A DNA stretch of 64,000 nt, from assembly GCA_963851025.1 (NCBI GenBank), contig CAWKOA010000033.1, forward strand, positions 73,420 to 137,419. The letters run 5' to 3'. Below are positions 53,453 to 61,718 of the stretch, one piece after another; positions within the stretch are counted from its first letter, which is position 1; the number at the start of each line of letters is the position of its first letter. The stretch comes from RYN-230 sp963851025 (GTDB lineage: Bacteria > Actinomycetota > Actinomycetes > Streptosporangiales > Streptosporangiaceae). Position numbers and translations under genes: made by a program. The notes under the pieces are model-generated. The model ran no database searches and was not told the origin of the DNA. It saw only the letters and a list, made by a program, of their open reading frames with translations.

Positions 53453-55247
53453 GAGGGCCCTGAACAAAGGGTGATCTAGGGCGGGAAGAGCGCGGCAAGG
53501 CCGTCTGTGCGGCAGTAAGCCAGCCCCTGCGGGCCGGCAACGTGGTTCTGCGACCTGTGGCCAGGCTGGCAGGCTGGAAAGGGTAGCCGCAAGCGGGCCT
53601 GCTGGCCTGCTGGTCAGGCCAGTGCCCAGGTTGCGTTCTCGCGGACCAGGCCGCGGCTGATGAGGTTTCGCAGGTTCAGCGCGGCGGTGCGGTTCTTCAG
53701 CCAGGCGTTGTTGCGGGCGGTGCCGAGGTAGCGGAGTTTGAGGCGCCGCCCGCCCCGGCTGGCGACCTGGGAGATGACCCGTTCCACGTTGGGCCGGTAT
53801 TTCCGGTAGTCCTCGCGCAGTCCGGGCCGGGCAGCCCAGTCGCGGCGGGCGGCCCGCAGGATCGCGTCGCGGGGGTGCAGCCGCAGTTTGCGCCCGTCCC
53901 GGGAGTTCGTGCACCGGGGGCGCAGCGGGCAGCCGCGGCACGCTGCGCCGAAGGTGACGCGGCGGCGGGCGGTGACCGGGCGGGTGACGCCGGCCGGGCA
54001 GGTCGCGGTCCCGGCGGCCTCATCGACGGTGAAGTCATCGCGGGTGAACCCGCCCCCGGCGGCCGGGTTAAGCGGCCCGGGCTTGATCACCGCCGTGTGC
54101 CCGGCCTCTGCCAGCGCGGCGCGCAGGTCCCCGGTGCCGTAGGCCGAGTCGCCGTAGACCTCGGCCGGTGAGCCTTCGGCGGCCAGCAGCCCCACCGCAA
54201 CGGCGGCGTCGCTGTTTTCTTCCCCGGCGGCCCGGGTCAGCTCCTCACCAGTGATGATCCCGGTTTCCGGGCAGGCGGCCAGGTGGGCGCGGTAGCCGTC
54301 GCGGCGGTTCTCCGGCGACTTGCGGGTATGCCGCGCATCGGGGTCGTTCACCGAGATCACCCGGTCCTCAGCGACCTTCCGGGCGATCCGCCACCGCCCG
54401 CCGGTCCCGTCGCTGCCCCCGGCGGGCTCGACGTCCTGCCCGGCCACCAGGGCCAGCAGTCCCAGCGCGGAAGCCGCCTGCTCATCCAGCCCACCGTCTC
54501 CCAGCACGGCGAGCAGCGCGTCCGCGTCGCCGGCCAGAGCCGAGACCAGCGCGTCCTTGGCGGCCGGGTCATCCCAGGCGATCTGCGGCCTGCCCGCAGA
54601 GCTGTAATCGCAGCCGGTGCACAGCTCCGCGATCTGCCCTGCCGCCCCCGGCACCAGCCGGGCTACCCGGCGGATCGCGGCGATCAGCTGGGTGATGGTG
54701 TCCTGGGTCGCCACCGCGTCCGCCAGGATCGTGGAATCCACCGCCCGCCGCCGCCGGCCCTTCAGCACCCCGGTCTGCGCGACCACCGCCGCGACCGCGT
54801 CATTGATCCGGTGCGGGCGATCCGAGCGCGCCAGCCGCCGCCGCCAGTACACCAGCGTGGACGGATCGAAGCCCGGGTGATCCAGCGGGAACCCGCACGC
54901 CGCCTTCCACCGCAGGTCACACCGGGCCGCCTCTGCCGCCTCCGCATCGGAGTAGTCATGCAGCACCTGCAAGACCATCACCGACGCCATAACCGAAGCC
55001 GGGACCGATGGGCGGCCCTTCCCCGACGGGAACAGGTCCGCGAAATCCTCATCACCGAACAAGTCCTGCCGGTGCGCGGCCAGGAACGCGAACATGCTCC
55101 CCGCCGGCACCAGATGCCCGGCCAGCGCCCCGGCGTCCAGCAACTGCCGGTCCGCACGCTCTTTGCCCTGCATCTGGAAATTATCTCAGATGATCGAACA
55201 CATTGCCGGCAGACGTGCTGTTGCCGACCCCTTTATTCAGGGCCCTC
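53453..55247. mobile_element. IS1182-family insertion sequence, 1795 bp
   Basis: The ends match over 19 bp as inverted repeats (GAGGGCCCTGAAYAAAGGG): left at 53453, right ending at 55247. Both ends are flanked by CTAG (53449-53452 and 55248-55251), a 4-bp target duplication of a palindromic site. It encodes one intact transposase on the minus strand, so it may still be active. The right-hand CTAG contributes the TAG stop of the neighbouring nitroreductase gene. Confidence 0.85.
53614..55173 (-). CDS. IS1182-family transposase (DDE)
   Basis: A 519-residue transposase. The N-terminal DUF772 domain (SMFAFLAAHRQDLFGDEDFADLF ... VMVLQVLHDYSDAEAAEAARCDLRWKAACGF) precedes the catalytic core, with Asp in VDSTILADAV and VYGDSAYGTGDL and the final Glu in NVERVISQVA. 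A Cys-rich zinc-binding stretch (CRGCPLRPRC) comes before the Glu. Full length, with no internal breaks. Confidence 0.9.
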   Translation of the reverse strand: MQGKERADRQLLDAGALAGHLVPAGSMFAFLAAHRQDLFGDEDFADLFPSGKGRPSVPASVMASVMVLQVLHDYSDAEAAEAARCDLRWKAACGFPLDHPGFDPSTLVYWRRRLARSDRPHRINDAVAAVVAQTGVLKGRRRRAVDSTILADAVATQDTITQLIAAIRRVARLVPGAAGQIAELCTGCDYSSAGRPQIAWDDPAAKDALVSALAGDADALLAVLGDGGLDEQAASALGLLALVAGQDVEPAGGSDGTGGRWRIARKVAEDRVISVNDPDARHTRKSPENRRDGYRAHLAACPETGIITGEELTRAAGEENSDAAVAVGLLAAEGSPAEVYGDSAYGTGDLRAALAEAGHTAVIKPGPLNPAAGGGFTRDDFTVDEAAGTATCPAGVTRPVTARRRVTFGAACRGCPLRPRCTNSRDGRKLRLHPRDAILRAARRDWAARPGLREDYRKYRPNVERVISQVASRGGRRLKLRYLGTARNNAWLKNRTAALNLRNLISRGLVRENATWALA

Positions 55248-55802
55248 CTAGGTCCCGGCCGCGTCGCGCGGGTGCAGGAGGAACATGCGCGGCGGGACGT
55301 CGCGCCGGTCGGCGTAGTGCCCATAGCCGGGATAGACGGACAGGAATTGCGGCCATACGCGGCTGCGGGTATCGGCGTCGGCGAGTTCCGCGGTAACGCG
55401 GAGGCGCTCGGGCCCGATCTCGACCGCGGCGGCCGGTGTGGCCAGCAGATTGGCGGTCCAGCCCGGGTGGGCCGAATGCCCGAAGTTCGTTCCCGCCACG
55501 GCGAAGTCCAGTCCATCGCGCACGTACAGCAGCGGTGTGGTGCGCGTCTGCCCCGACTTGGCGCCGGTCGTGCTCAGCAGCAGGACCGGCAACCCGTACA
55601 GGCGTGAGGCGACGCGCCCGGACGACGCACGGATGAGGAAGCGGTCCAGCCGCGGGCCCACCCGGCGGTAGAAGGCTGCGAAGGGCCGGCTGGGTGCGAG
55701 CGCGCGCAGCACCGCCGTCAGCGGCGTGCGGCGCAGGCGCTGCTCGTAAGCCGCCACCCGCGCCAGCTGGCCCGCCGTGTCCTCGCCTGGACGATCATCC
55801 AT
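55248..55802 (-). CDS. deazaflavin (F420)-dependent nitroreductase-family protein
   Basis: A 184-residue DDN-like protein with the split-barrel motif LLLSTTGAKSGQTRTTPLLYVRDG and WTANLLATPAAAVEIG. Members use F420H2 to reduce quinones or nitro compounds, and F420 is an actinobacterial cofactor. The IS insertion fell exactly on its stop codon: the TAG is part of the duplicated CTAG, so the protein stays intact but its downstream DNA has been displaced. Confidence 0.85.
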   Translation of the reverse strand: MDDRPGEDTAGQLARVAAYEQRLRRTPLTAVLRALAPSRPFAAFYRRVGPRLDRFLIRASSGRVASRLYGLPVLLLSTTGAKSGQTRTTPLLYVRDGLDFAVAGTNFGHSAHPGWTANLLATPAAAVEIGPERLRVTAELADADTRSRVWPQFLSVYPGYGHYADRRDVPPRMFLLHPRDAAGT

Positions 55803-55918
55803 ATCAGCCCGCCATCCCGCAGGTCACCCCGCACACGCAGAGGCTAACGCAAGGGCCCGGAGGATAACTGGGCAGCGCGCTGGCTGTGCTGTTGCCCGCA
55901 ATGGTCAGTGCATGGTGT

Positions 55919-55924
55919 TACCGT
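55919..55924 (+). promoter_or_regulatory. -10 box TACCGT, leaderless start of the toxin-antitoxin operon
   Basis: TACCGT, exactly six bases, then ATG 55931. Upstream DNA is more A/T-rich than the surrounding genome. Confidence 0.5.
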
Positions 55925-55930
55925 CGGAGC

Positions 55931-56188
55931 ATGGCCTATCCGCTGACTGCGGCCCAGGCGCACCTGGGTGAGCTCGTCGCCGAGACCCGGCAAAGCCACC
56001 GCCCCGTCACCATCAGCGAGCACGGCAAGCCGGTTGCTGCGCTAATCAGCATCGACGACCTCGCCGACCTTGAAGATCGCGCAGCGCTGGCCGCGCACCT
56101 GGCGGACAAGGCTGCCCGGCGCGGTGGAATTAGCCTCGATGGACTGGAGGCCGCGCTCGACCGGATCGATGCAGAAACCTTGTCATGA
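55931..56188 (+). CDS. Phd/YefM-family antitoxin
   Basis: An 85-residue antitoxin. The N-terminal Phd fold is typical (MAYPLTAAQAHLGELV ... RPVTISEHGKPVAALISIDDLADLE), binding DNA and later the toxin through its C-terminal helices. The stop overlaps the toxin ATG by 4 bp. It probably represses its own operon together with the toxin. Confidence 0.85.
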   Translation: MAYPLTAAQAHLGELVAETRQSHRPVTISEHGKPVAALISIDDLADLEDRAALAAHLADKAARRGGISLDGLEAALDRIDAETLS

Positions 56189-56436
56189 GCCTGACCGTCG
56201 TCTTCCGGCAGACGGCGCTTCGTCACCTCGCCCGTATCCGCAGCGAAGACAAGGAACTGTTCGTCCGGACTCGCCGCGCGATTGCCTTACTGGCTGATCA
56301 GCCCTACCCCAAGGACGCGGTTGCGTGGGGTGCTACAGGCGTGTACCGGTTACACGCAGGCGACATCCGGGTCCTGTACGAAGTCGATGATGCCGCCGCA
56401 ACGGTTTACATCATCAACATCGGGGTCATCCCCTGA
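56185..56436 (+). CDS. RelE/ParE-family toxin
   Basis: An 83-residue toxin with the compact RelE fold (VVFRQTALRHLARIRSEDKELFVRTRRAIALLADQPYP ... GVYRLHAGDIRVLYEVDDAAATVYIINIG). The basic and aromatic residues in the VYRLHAGDIRVLYEV strand pair are the usual active surface for ribosome-dependent mRNA cleavage. Paired with the preceding antitoxin. The codon choice and base composition are less G/C-extreme than neighbouring genes, suggesting transfer. Confidence 0.85.
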   Translation: MSLTVVFRQTALRHLARIRSEDKELFVRTRRAIALLADQPYPKDAVAWGATGVYRLHAGDIRVLYEVDDAAATVYIINIGVIP

Positions 56437-56451
56437 ATCTTCCGGGGTGAC
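56425..56451 (+). terminator. hairpin spanning the toxin stop codon
   Basis: GTCA-T-CCCC and GGGGTGAC pair around a ten-base loop that contains the TGA stop. A plausible intrinsic terminator for the toxin-antitoxin operon. Confidence 0.5.
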
Positions 56452-56775
56452 CCAGCAAGACGCCGGGAACTCATATCCGTCTGTACCGCAGCGATTATCA
56501 CGCTGCCATCCCGGGCTGGCCGTTGTGCGCCTATCGCGGACAGGCTGACATCGAATCGCTCCGCCATAGTCGCATGCTCTCGGTGGTGTTTTCTTGGTGG
56601 CAAATGTCCAGCCAATCACTCGCCTTACGCCTCTTCGTTCTCCGGCCCGGGCCGGACAGCCTCGCCACCATGGCCGGGCTCACCCACAGACACGGCCGTG
56701 AACCGGGGCGCGGTCCTCACCGTGTACGGAACCGGAGGGCATAACCGGGGAACGACCACGCAGGGGGATGTGTCG
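56437..56775. other. gene-free region, lower G+C
   Basis: About 340 bp with no supported gene. Roughly 56450-56640 is clearly less G+C-rich than the rest of the window and has stop codons in most frames. It probably forms the edge of imported DNA together with the toxin-antitoxin pair. The right end carries the promoter and RBS (GGGGGA) of the next gene. Confidence 0.4.
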
Positions 56776-57345
56776 ATGGCTGAGCAGCAACTGGTGGACT
56801 GGGCGGGCGCGGACCGGCCTGGGATGCGGGCAGGCATCGCGCCGGAGATGGCCGTGCGGATGGTCGGGGCACTGCTCGCCCTGGCCATCGCGGCCGTGCA
56901 CGTGGCCGATCAGCGCGGGATCAGCAGCTTCGCGTCGCCGGACTGGATCGGCTGGAGCTACCGGCTCATCGAGATCGGCGCCCTGGTCACCGCGGTGACG
57001 CTGCTCATCCCGTGGTCGGCCTGGGTGGGCTGGGCCGCCGCCGTGCTCCTCGGCACGGGGCCGTTCGTGGCCTACGTGGTGTCCCGGTCGGTCGGACTGC
57101 CGGGTGATCACGGCGACGTCGGCGACTGGGGCTACTGGGTCGGCACCGTGTCGCTGGCCGTCGAGGCCGCGCTGATCGTGCTGGGCGTCACGTTGCTCGT
57201 GGCCTACCGGCAGCGCTCCGGCCAGCGGCTGGTCGTCGGCCGGCTGGGGCCGGCCGGCTGGGCCAGCTCCGCTAGCAGCGCCGCGCGCGGGCCACGCCCC
57301 GCCGGGATTCCCCGGCCGGGCGTCCCGCGTGCCAGAATCTCAAGG
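56776..57345 (+). CDS. multi-pass membrane protein, 3' end uncertain
   Basis: The first ~160 residues have four TM segments (VGALLALAIAAVHVA, LIEIGALVTAVTLLIPW, WVGWAAAVLLGTGPFVAYVV, WVGTVSLAVEAALIVLGVTLLVAY) and a polar end near 57250. The frame then stays open to 58110, but only by running out of frame through the LacI gene with an Arg/Pro-rich translation, so the real end must be near or before 57345. A frameshift is suspected; another frame has a TAG near 57272. Function unknown. Confidence 0.5.
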
Positions 57346-57346
57346 C

Positions 57347-58729
57347 GTGACAGCACACCCGGTCAGCCGCCGCGCCACCGCCCGGGACGTTGCCGAGCGG
57401 GCCGGCTGCTCGGCGTCGACCGTGTCGCTCGTGTTCACCGGCAAGGACACCGGGCGGGTCAGCCCGCAGCTGCGCAGCCTCATCTACGCCGCCGCCGCGG
57501 ACCTTGGCTACCGGGTCAACTCCACGGCCAGCGCGCTGGCCCGCGGGCAGCTCGAATCGATCGGGTTCGTCGGCCCCGACCCCACGAACCCGTTCTTCTC
57601 CATGGTGCTGGAAGGACTGACCCGCCATCTGGACCGCTCCTTCTCACTGACGGTGCTGATGCCCGAAGGCGGGGAGGACTACAACCTGGGCACCGTGCAG
57701 CGGGCCCTGGCCGGAAACCTCGCCGGGCTCATCCTGGCCAGCCCGGGCACCGAGTTCCTGGAGAGCTTCGTGCCCACCTGCCCGACCGTGATCCTCGACG
57801 CCGGCGGGACGGCGGGAGCGCTGCCCAGCGTCGATCTGGACCTGCGCAGCGCGGTCCGCGAGCTGTCCGGGTACCTGGCCTCGCTCGGCCACGACCGGGT
57901 CGCCTACGTCGGGGTCAGCCGGAAGAAGAAGGTCTCCCTGCAGTACCGGCGGGAAGAGCTGCAGGCCGGCCTGCTGGAGCACGGCGCAGGCCTGGCCGTG
58001 GACGACCTGGTGCTGGAGGGCATGACGATCGACCACGCCTACGAGGGCTTCCGGCGGATCTGGCCGGACTGGTCCGCGGCGGGCGTGACCGCCGTGGTGT
58101 GCGGGGATGACCTGCACGCGTACGGGGTGCTGCGGGCCGCCCGCTCGCTGGGCCTGGGCATCCCGGGTGACCTGTCCCTGGTGGGCTTCAACGACCTGCC
58201 GTACTCCGAGCTGACCGCCCCGGCGCTGACCACCGTGAACCTGTTCGCGACCCGGCTCGGCACGGAAGCGGCGGCCCTGCTAGGCACGTACATCCGTACC
58301 GGGCGGGCGCCCCGCGGCACGGTGCTGCCCGCCGCCCTCGTCGTCCGCGAATCCACCGGCCCCGTTCGCCGCCGCGGCCGGCGGCTGGCGACCGCTGACC
58401 CCGTGCGGCCGTACAGGTCCAGGAACGACGTGGCGACCAGCTCGTCGATGTACCGCGGGACCGGCACGACCGCGTGCCCGCCGCCGAGCGACCCGGCCGC
58501 GACGGCCTCCAGGCAGCGCGCCTGCAGGGCGAACCCCAGGTCCATCGACTCGATGGAATTGCCCAGCGGGCGCGGGCCCGCCAGGTTGGCCATGTGCCCC
58601 CGGGCCAGCAGGTGGAACCGGCGGCCGTCGCCGAGGCGGAACGTCTCGATCCCGTCCGCCGCGGCGTGCCGCTGCACCACGGCCGGGTCACCGGCCAGCT
58701 CCGCCACGGCGATCTCGCGGGGAAAGTGA
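57347..58729 (+). CDS. LacI-family transcriptional regulator
   Basis: A classic LacI N-terminal HTH (RATARDVAERAGCSASTVSLVFTGKDTGRVSPQLR) precedes a periplasmic-binding-like sensor (SIGFVGPDPTNPFFSMVLEGLTRHLD ... VVCGDDLHAYGVLRAARSLGLGIPGDLSLVGFNDLPYSELTAPALTTV ... LVVRESTGP). The GTG at 57347 fits best. Homology ends near 58365; the frame then runs on to 58729 over the complement of the convergent gene, so the true stop may be hidden by a frameshift. The likely operator is GTCAAGCGCTTGAC at 62749, upstream of the convergent operon. Confidence 0.85.
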   Translation: MTAHPVSRRATARDVAERAGCSASTVSLVFTGKDTGRVSPQLRSLIYAAAADLGYRVNSTASALARGQLESIGFVGPDPTNPFFSMVLEGLTRHLDRSFSLTVLMPEGGEDYNLGTVQRALAGNLAGLILASPGTEFLESFVPTCPTVILDAGGTAGALPSVDLDLRSAVRELSGYLASLGHDRVAYVGVSRKKKVSLQYRREELQAGLLEHGAGLAVDDLVLEGMTIDHAYEGFRRIWPDWSAAGVTAVVCGDDLHAYGVLRAARSLGLGIPGDLSLVGFNDLPYSELTAPALTTVNLFATRLGTEAAALLGTYIRTGRAPRGTVLPAALVVRESTGPVRRRGRRLATADPVRPYRSRNDVATSSSMYRGTGTTACPPPSDPAATASRQRACRANPRSIDSMELPSGRGPARLAMCPRASRWNRRPSPRRNVSIPSAAACRCTTAGSPASSATAISRGK

Positions 58730-59577
58730 CCGGCGTTCATCAGGACCACGTCGTCCTTGAGCAGCCGCAGGTCGGCCGCGGTGATCACGGACTCGGCCCC
58801 GGTAACGGTGATCACCACGTCCGCGGTCCGGAGCGCCTCCGCGCGGCCCGGGACGGCGAAGCCGTCGAGGCTGGCCTCCAGCCGGGACACCGGGTCGATC
58901 TCGACCACCGCCACGGACGCGCAGGCGTTCCGGAAGTTGGCCGCCACGCCCTTCCCGCACGCGCCGTAGCCGAACACCGCGACCCGCCGGCCGTTGGTCA
59001 TCTGGTTGGTGATCCGGAGGTACGACTCGAGCACGCTCTGCCCGACCGCGTGCCGGTTCTCCGCGAACTGCTTGATCGGGCTGTCGTTGATGACCAGGAC
59101 CGGGACGCCCAGCCGGGCGGCCAGCGGGCGCAGCCGCATCCGGCCCGAGGTCGTCTCCTCGGTCCCGCCCAGCAACCCGGGGTACGGCGCGGCCAGGTAC
59201 CGCACGAACAGGTCGCCGCCGTTGTCCAGCAGGAGCTGCGGCCGGGTGGCCATCACCTCGCGCAGGTGCGCGTCGTGCACCGCCTCATCGGTGGTGGCCG
59301 CGCCGATCACCTCGACCCCCCGCGCGCGCAGGTACCCGACCGCGTCCGCCTGGGTGCTGGACAGGTTGCCGGTGGACACCACCCGCGCGCCGCCCCCGGC
59401 CAGCGTGAGCAGCAGGGCCACGGTCTTGGGCTCCAGGTGGATCCCGGTGCCGATGGTCAGCCCGTCGAACGGCCGGGTCCGGGCGAACTCGGCCGCGATG
59501 GAGCCGAGCAGCCGGCAGCCGCTGCGCACCCACTCAATCCGTGACATCCCCGGGGCGCCTGTCTCCGAGCCGGTCAC
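58039..59577 (-). CDS. adenosylhomocysteinase-like NAD-binding protein
   Basis: A divergent S-adenosylhomocysteine hydrolase relative. It has SRIEWVRSGCRLLGSIA, LLLDNGGDL (for DDGGDLT), TEETTSGRMRL, VINDSPIKQFAENRHAVGQS (substrate-site Lys kept), the NAD motif VFGYGACGKGVA, NAGHFPREI and PVPRYIDELVATSFL. The canonical K-P-x-x-x-R-Y tail is missing. Homology ends near 58395; the open frame to 58039 is antisense to LacI and probably not translated. The GTG at 59577 overlaps the NTF2-like stop (GTGA); ATG 59547 is an alternative. Last gene of the operon. Substrate is uncertain. Confidence 0.75.
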   Translation of the reverse strand: MTGSETGAPGMSRIEWVRSGCRLLGSIAAEFARTRPFDGLTIGTGIHLEPKTVALLLTLAGGGARVVSTGNLSSTQADAVGYLRARGVEVIGAATTDEAVHDAHLREVMATRPQLLLDNGGDLFVRYLAAPYPGLLGGTEETTSGRMRLRPLAARLGVPVLVINDSPIKQFAENRHAVGQSVLESYLRITNQMTNGRRVAVFGYGACGKGVAANFRNACASVAVVEIDPVSRLEASLDGFAVPGRAEALRTADVVITVTGAESVITAADLRLLKDDVVLMNAGHFPREIAVAELAGDPAVVQRHAAADGIETFRLGDGRRFHLLARGHMANLAGPRPLGNSIESMDLGFALQARCLEAVAAGSLGGGHAVVPVPRYIDELVATSFLDLYGRTGSAVASRRPRRRTGPVDSRTTRAAGSTVPRGARPVRMYVPSRAAASVPSRVANRFTVVSAGAVSSEYGRSLKPTRDRSPGMPRPSERAARSTPYACRSSPHTTAVTPAADQSGQIRRKPS

Positions 59578-60044
59578 CGGAACCGGGCGCCCTTCCCCGC
59601 TAGCGGCGGAGTCAGCGGGAGAGGCGGGGGCGGGGGAGCGCCACCCCCGCCCAGCCGCTGGCGTAGCCAGCCATCGCCGTACCAGGAGGACTCGTGCTGG
59701 ACCAGGCCGCCTGCGATGTGGAAGATGTCCACCGCCCGGAGGAACAGCTGCGTGCCGACGCCCGGCGCCCCGTCCAGCGGCGCTTGCACCACGGCCGACT
59801 GGGCCCACTCGACCACAGCCGTGGGGCCGTCCACCACCAGGCGGATGGGCTCGAAGGAGATCCCCGGCAGCGCCGCGAAGTACATCTCCAGGTAGGGCCG
59901 GATCTCATCGTGCCCGCGGAACGCCCGCGCGATGGTGATGTCCTCCAGGATGCCGTCCGGCGCCCACCAGCTCATGACGCCGTCCAGGTCCCCGGTCGAC
60001 GCCTCGCCGAAGATCCCCTCAATGACACCCGCGGTATCCAGCAT
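59574..60044 (-). CDS. NTF2/SnoaL-like protein
   Basis: A 156-residue protein of the NTF2-like cone fold (VIEGIFGEASTGDLDGVMSWWAPDGILEDITIARAFRGHDEIRPYLEMYFAAL ... AVDIFHIAGGLVQHESSWYGDGWLRQRL), followed by a short Gly/Pro tail. Such proteins are small-molecule binding or isomerase/cyclase domains. RBS AAGGAG. Lies between the permease and the SAHH-like gene. Confidence 0.75.
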   Translation of the reverse strand: MLDTAGVIEGIFGEASTGDLDGVMSWWAPDGILEDITIARAFRGHDEIRPYLEMYFAALPGISFEPIRLVVDGPTAVVEWAQSAVVQAPLDGAPGVGTQLFLRAVDIFHIAGGLVQHESSWYGDGWLRQRLGGGGAPPPPPLPLTPPLAGKGARFR

Positions 60045-60073
60045 GGAATGGCACTCCTTCGGTCGGGCGGGCG

Positions 60074-61696
60074 TCACTCGGGCGGGATCTCCCGGAAGGC
60101 CAGGCTGAGGTCGATGCCCTGGTGCCGCCGGATCGCGCCGGACAGGTAGTAGAGCGCCACCCCGGCCGGGAACATGCCGATGCTCACCCAGAACATCACG
60201 GGGCTGGCCTGAACGTTCACCCCCGACGAGGGGTCGCGGGCGAAGTTGATCGTGATGAGCAGGGCACCGAGCGCGCCGAGCAGGGCGATGATCGTCAGCT
60301 TGGGCAGGCGGCCGAGATACCCGGCGATCGGTGAGGTCTCGTACAGGTCCCGCTGCTTCCAGGGGATGAGTGACGCGGCCAGGCAGCCGATGCCGAGCGT
60401 GATGACCTGCCCGAACGCCCCGACCACGACGGTGAACACGCTGGTGTAGGCCCAGAACCAGGAGATGACCGCGGACACCGCGGTGACCACGATCACCGCC
60501 ACGTAGGGCGAGTTGGTCCGCCCGGACACCTTGGACAGGGCGTCGGGCACCACCCGGTCCATCGACCAGCCGAGGATGCACCGCGTCATGATCAGCAGCG
60601 ACATGGGCACGGTCGGGATCAGCCACGACCCGAACCCGATCAGGATCAGCACGCCCAGCACGATGTTTCCGGAGGAGCCCGCCGCCACCTCCATGTACGT
60701 CGGCGCGCCGCCCAGCCCGAGCTTGGCCGGGTCGGCCGCGGCGATCGAGCCGAGGAAGCCGGAGCCGAGCTGGCCGAGGCTCAGCGCCAGCAGGATCAGC
60801 GAGCCCGCCACCCCAACCAGCGCGGTGACCGGCCCGGCCAGCAGCTGCACCCGGCGCCCGGACCGGACCTCCCCGGCGAAGTAGGCCGAGCCGAGGTAGT
60901 ACGGGAGCGAGAACGACGGCCAGGTGATCGCGAGCACCGTCGCGGCCAGCGAGAACGGGACGATCGAGAAGCCGTTCGCCTTGGCCGAGGCCGCGGCCAC
61001 CGCTGTGGCGTGCTTCACGCCGCTGGCACCCTGGATGTAGTGATCGAAGTTCGCGTGCAGGGTCCCCGTGGAGTGCATGAGCAGGCCGACCGCGAAGGCC
61101 AGCAGCCCGATCAGGCTGAGCGGCAGCGTGTACCGGAAGATCTTGAGGATCGACCGGGTGCTGCGGACGACGAACAGCGCCCCGAAGCCGAGCACGAAGA
61201 CCTCGCTCACGATGAAGATCGACAAGGGCTGGAGCAGCGTGTTAGCGAAGTTGATCAGCCCGGGACTGCCCGCGTACACCCCGATGAGCCGGGACAGCGG
61301 GGCCAGGCACCAGAGGCAGAAGTAGTAACCGGACGAGGTGAGGAACACGACCTGGAACGCGACCAGGACGAAGTTGGCCGCGAACCCGACGGCCGGGTGC
61401 AGCAGCCGGCTGATGAACACGTAGTCCCCGCCGCTGCGCCGCATGATCGAGCTGGCCACCGCGTAGGTGATCAGGATCGGCAGCGCGACGACCGCGCCGA
61501 TGAGCAGGGTGAGGTACAGGTTGGCCCCGCCGTAGAACGGCAGCACGATGCTCAGCAGGAACGAGACCATGATCGGGAACGTGGCGACGTAGACGTTCAC
61601 CAGCGACGCGTCGGTGGTGGAGGCGGCCCGGACGAGGCCGGAGGATTTCCGGGCGAACAGCTTCTCGCTGGCGGGCGAGCCTTGCGTGGTGGCCAT
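60074..61696 (-). CDS. APC-superfamily permease
   Basis: A 540-residue transporter with about 12-14 TM helices and the conserved first helices (VATFPIMVSFLLSIVLPFYGG; LTLLIGAVVALPILITYAVASSIMRRSGGDYVFISRLLHPAVGFAANFV), the GGDY segment being the hallmark of amino acid/polyamine/nucleobase-type APC carriers. RBS AGGAG. It is the second gene of the operon and probably imports the substrate of the downstream enzymes. Confidence 0.85.
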   Translation of the reverse strand: MATTQGSPASEKLFARKSSGLVRAASTTDASLVNVYVATFPIMVSFLLSIVLPFYGGANLYLTLLIGAVVALPILITYAVASSIMRRSGGDYVFISRLLHPAVGFAANFVLVAFQVVFLTSSGYYFCLWCLAPLSRLIGVYAGSPGLINFANTLLQPLSIFIVSEVFVLGFGALFVVRSTRSILKIFRYTLPLSLIGLLAFAVGLLMHSTGTLHANFDHYIQGASGVKHATAVAAASAKANGFSIVPFSLAATVLAITWPSFSLPYYLGSAYFAGEVRSGRRVQLLAGPVTALVGVAGSLILLALSLGQLGSGFLGSIAAADPAKLGLGGAPTYMEVAAGSSGNIVLGVLILIGFGSWLIPTVPMSLLIMTRCILGWSMDRVVPDALSKVSGRTNSPYVAVIVVTAVSAVISWFWAYTSVFTVVVGAFGQVITLGIGCLAASLIPWKQRDLYETSPIAGYLGRLPKLTIIALLGALGALLITINFARDPSSGVNVQASPVMFWVSIGMFPAGVALYYLSGAIRRHQGIDLSLAFREIPPE

Positions 61697-61718
61697 GGGT
61701 GGCTCCTGCCGTGGGGGG

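Noticed and set aside
53404..53462. Small frame MERCAASLPERRDTRLGGP running into the IS left end
   Set aside because: Has a fair RBS but only 19 codons, ends inside the IS, and the DNA across the insertion reads as the other strand's gene end.
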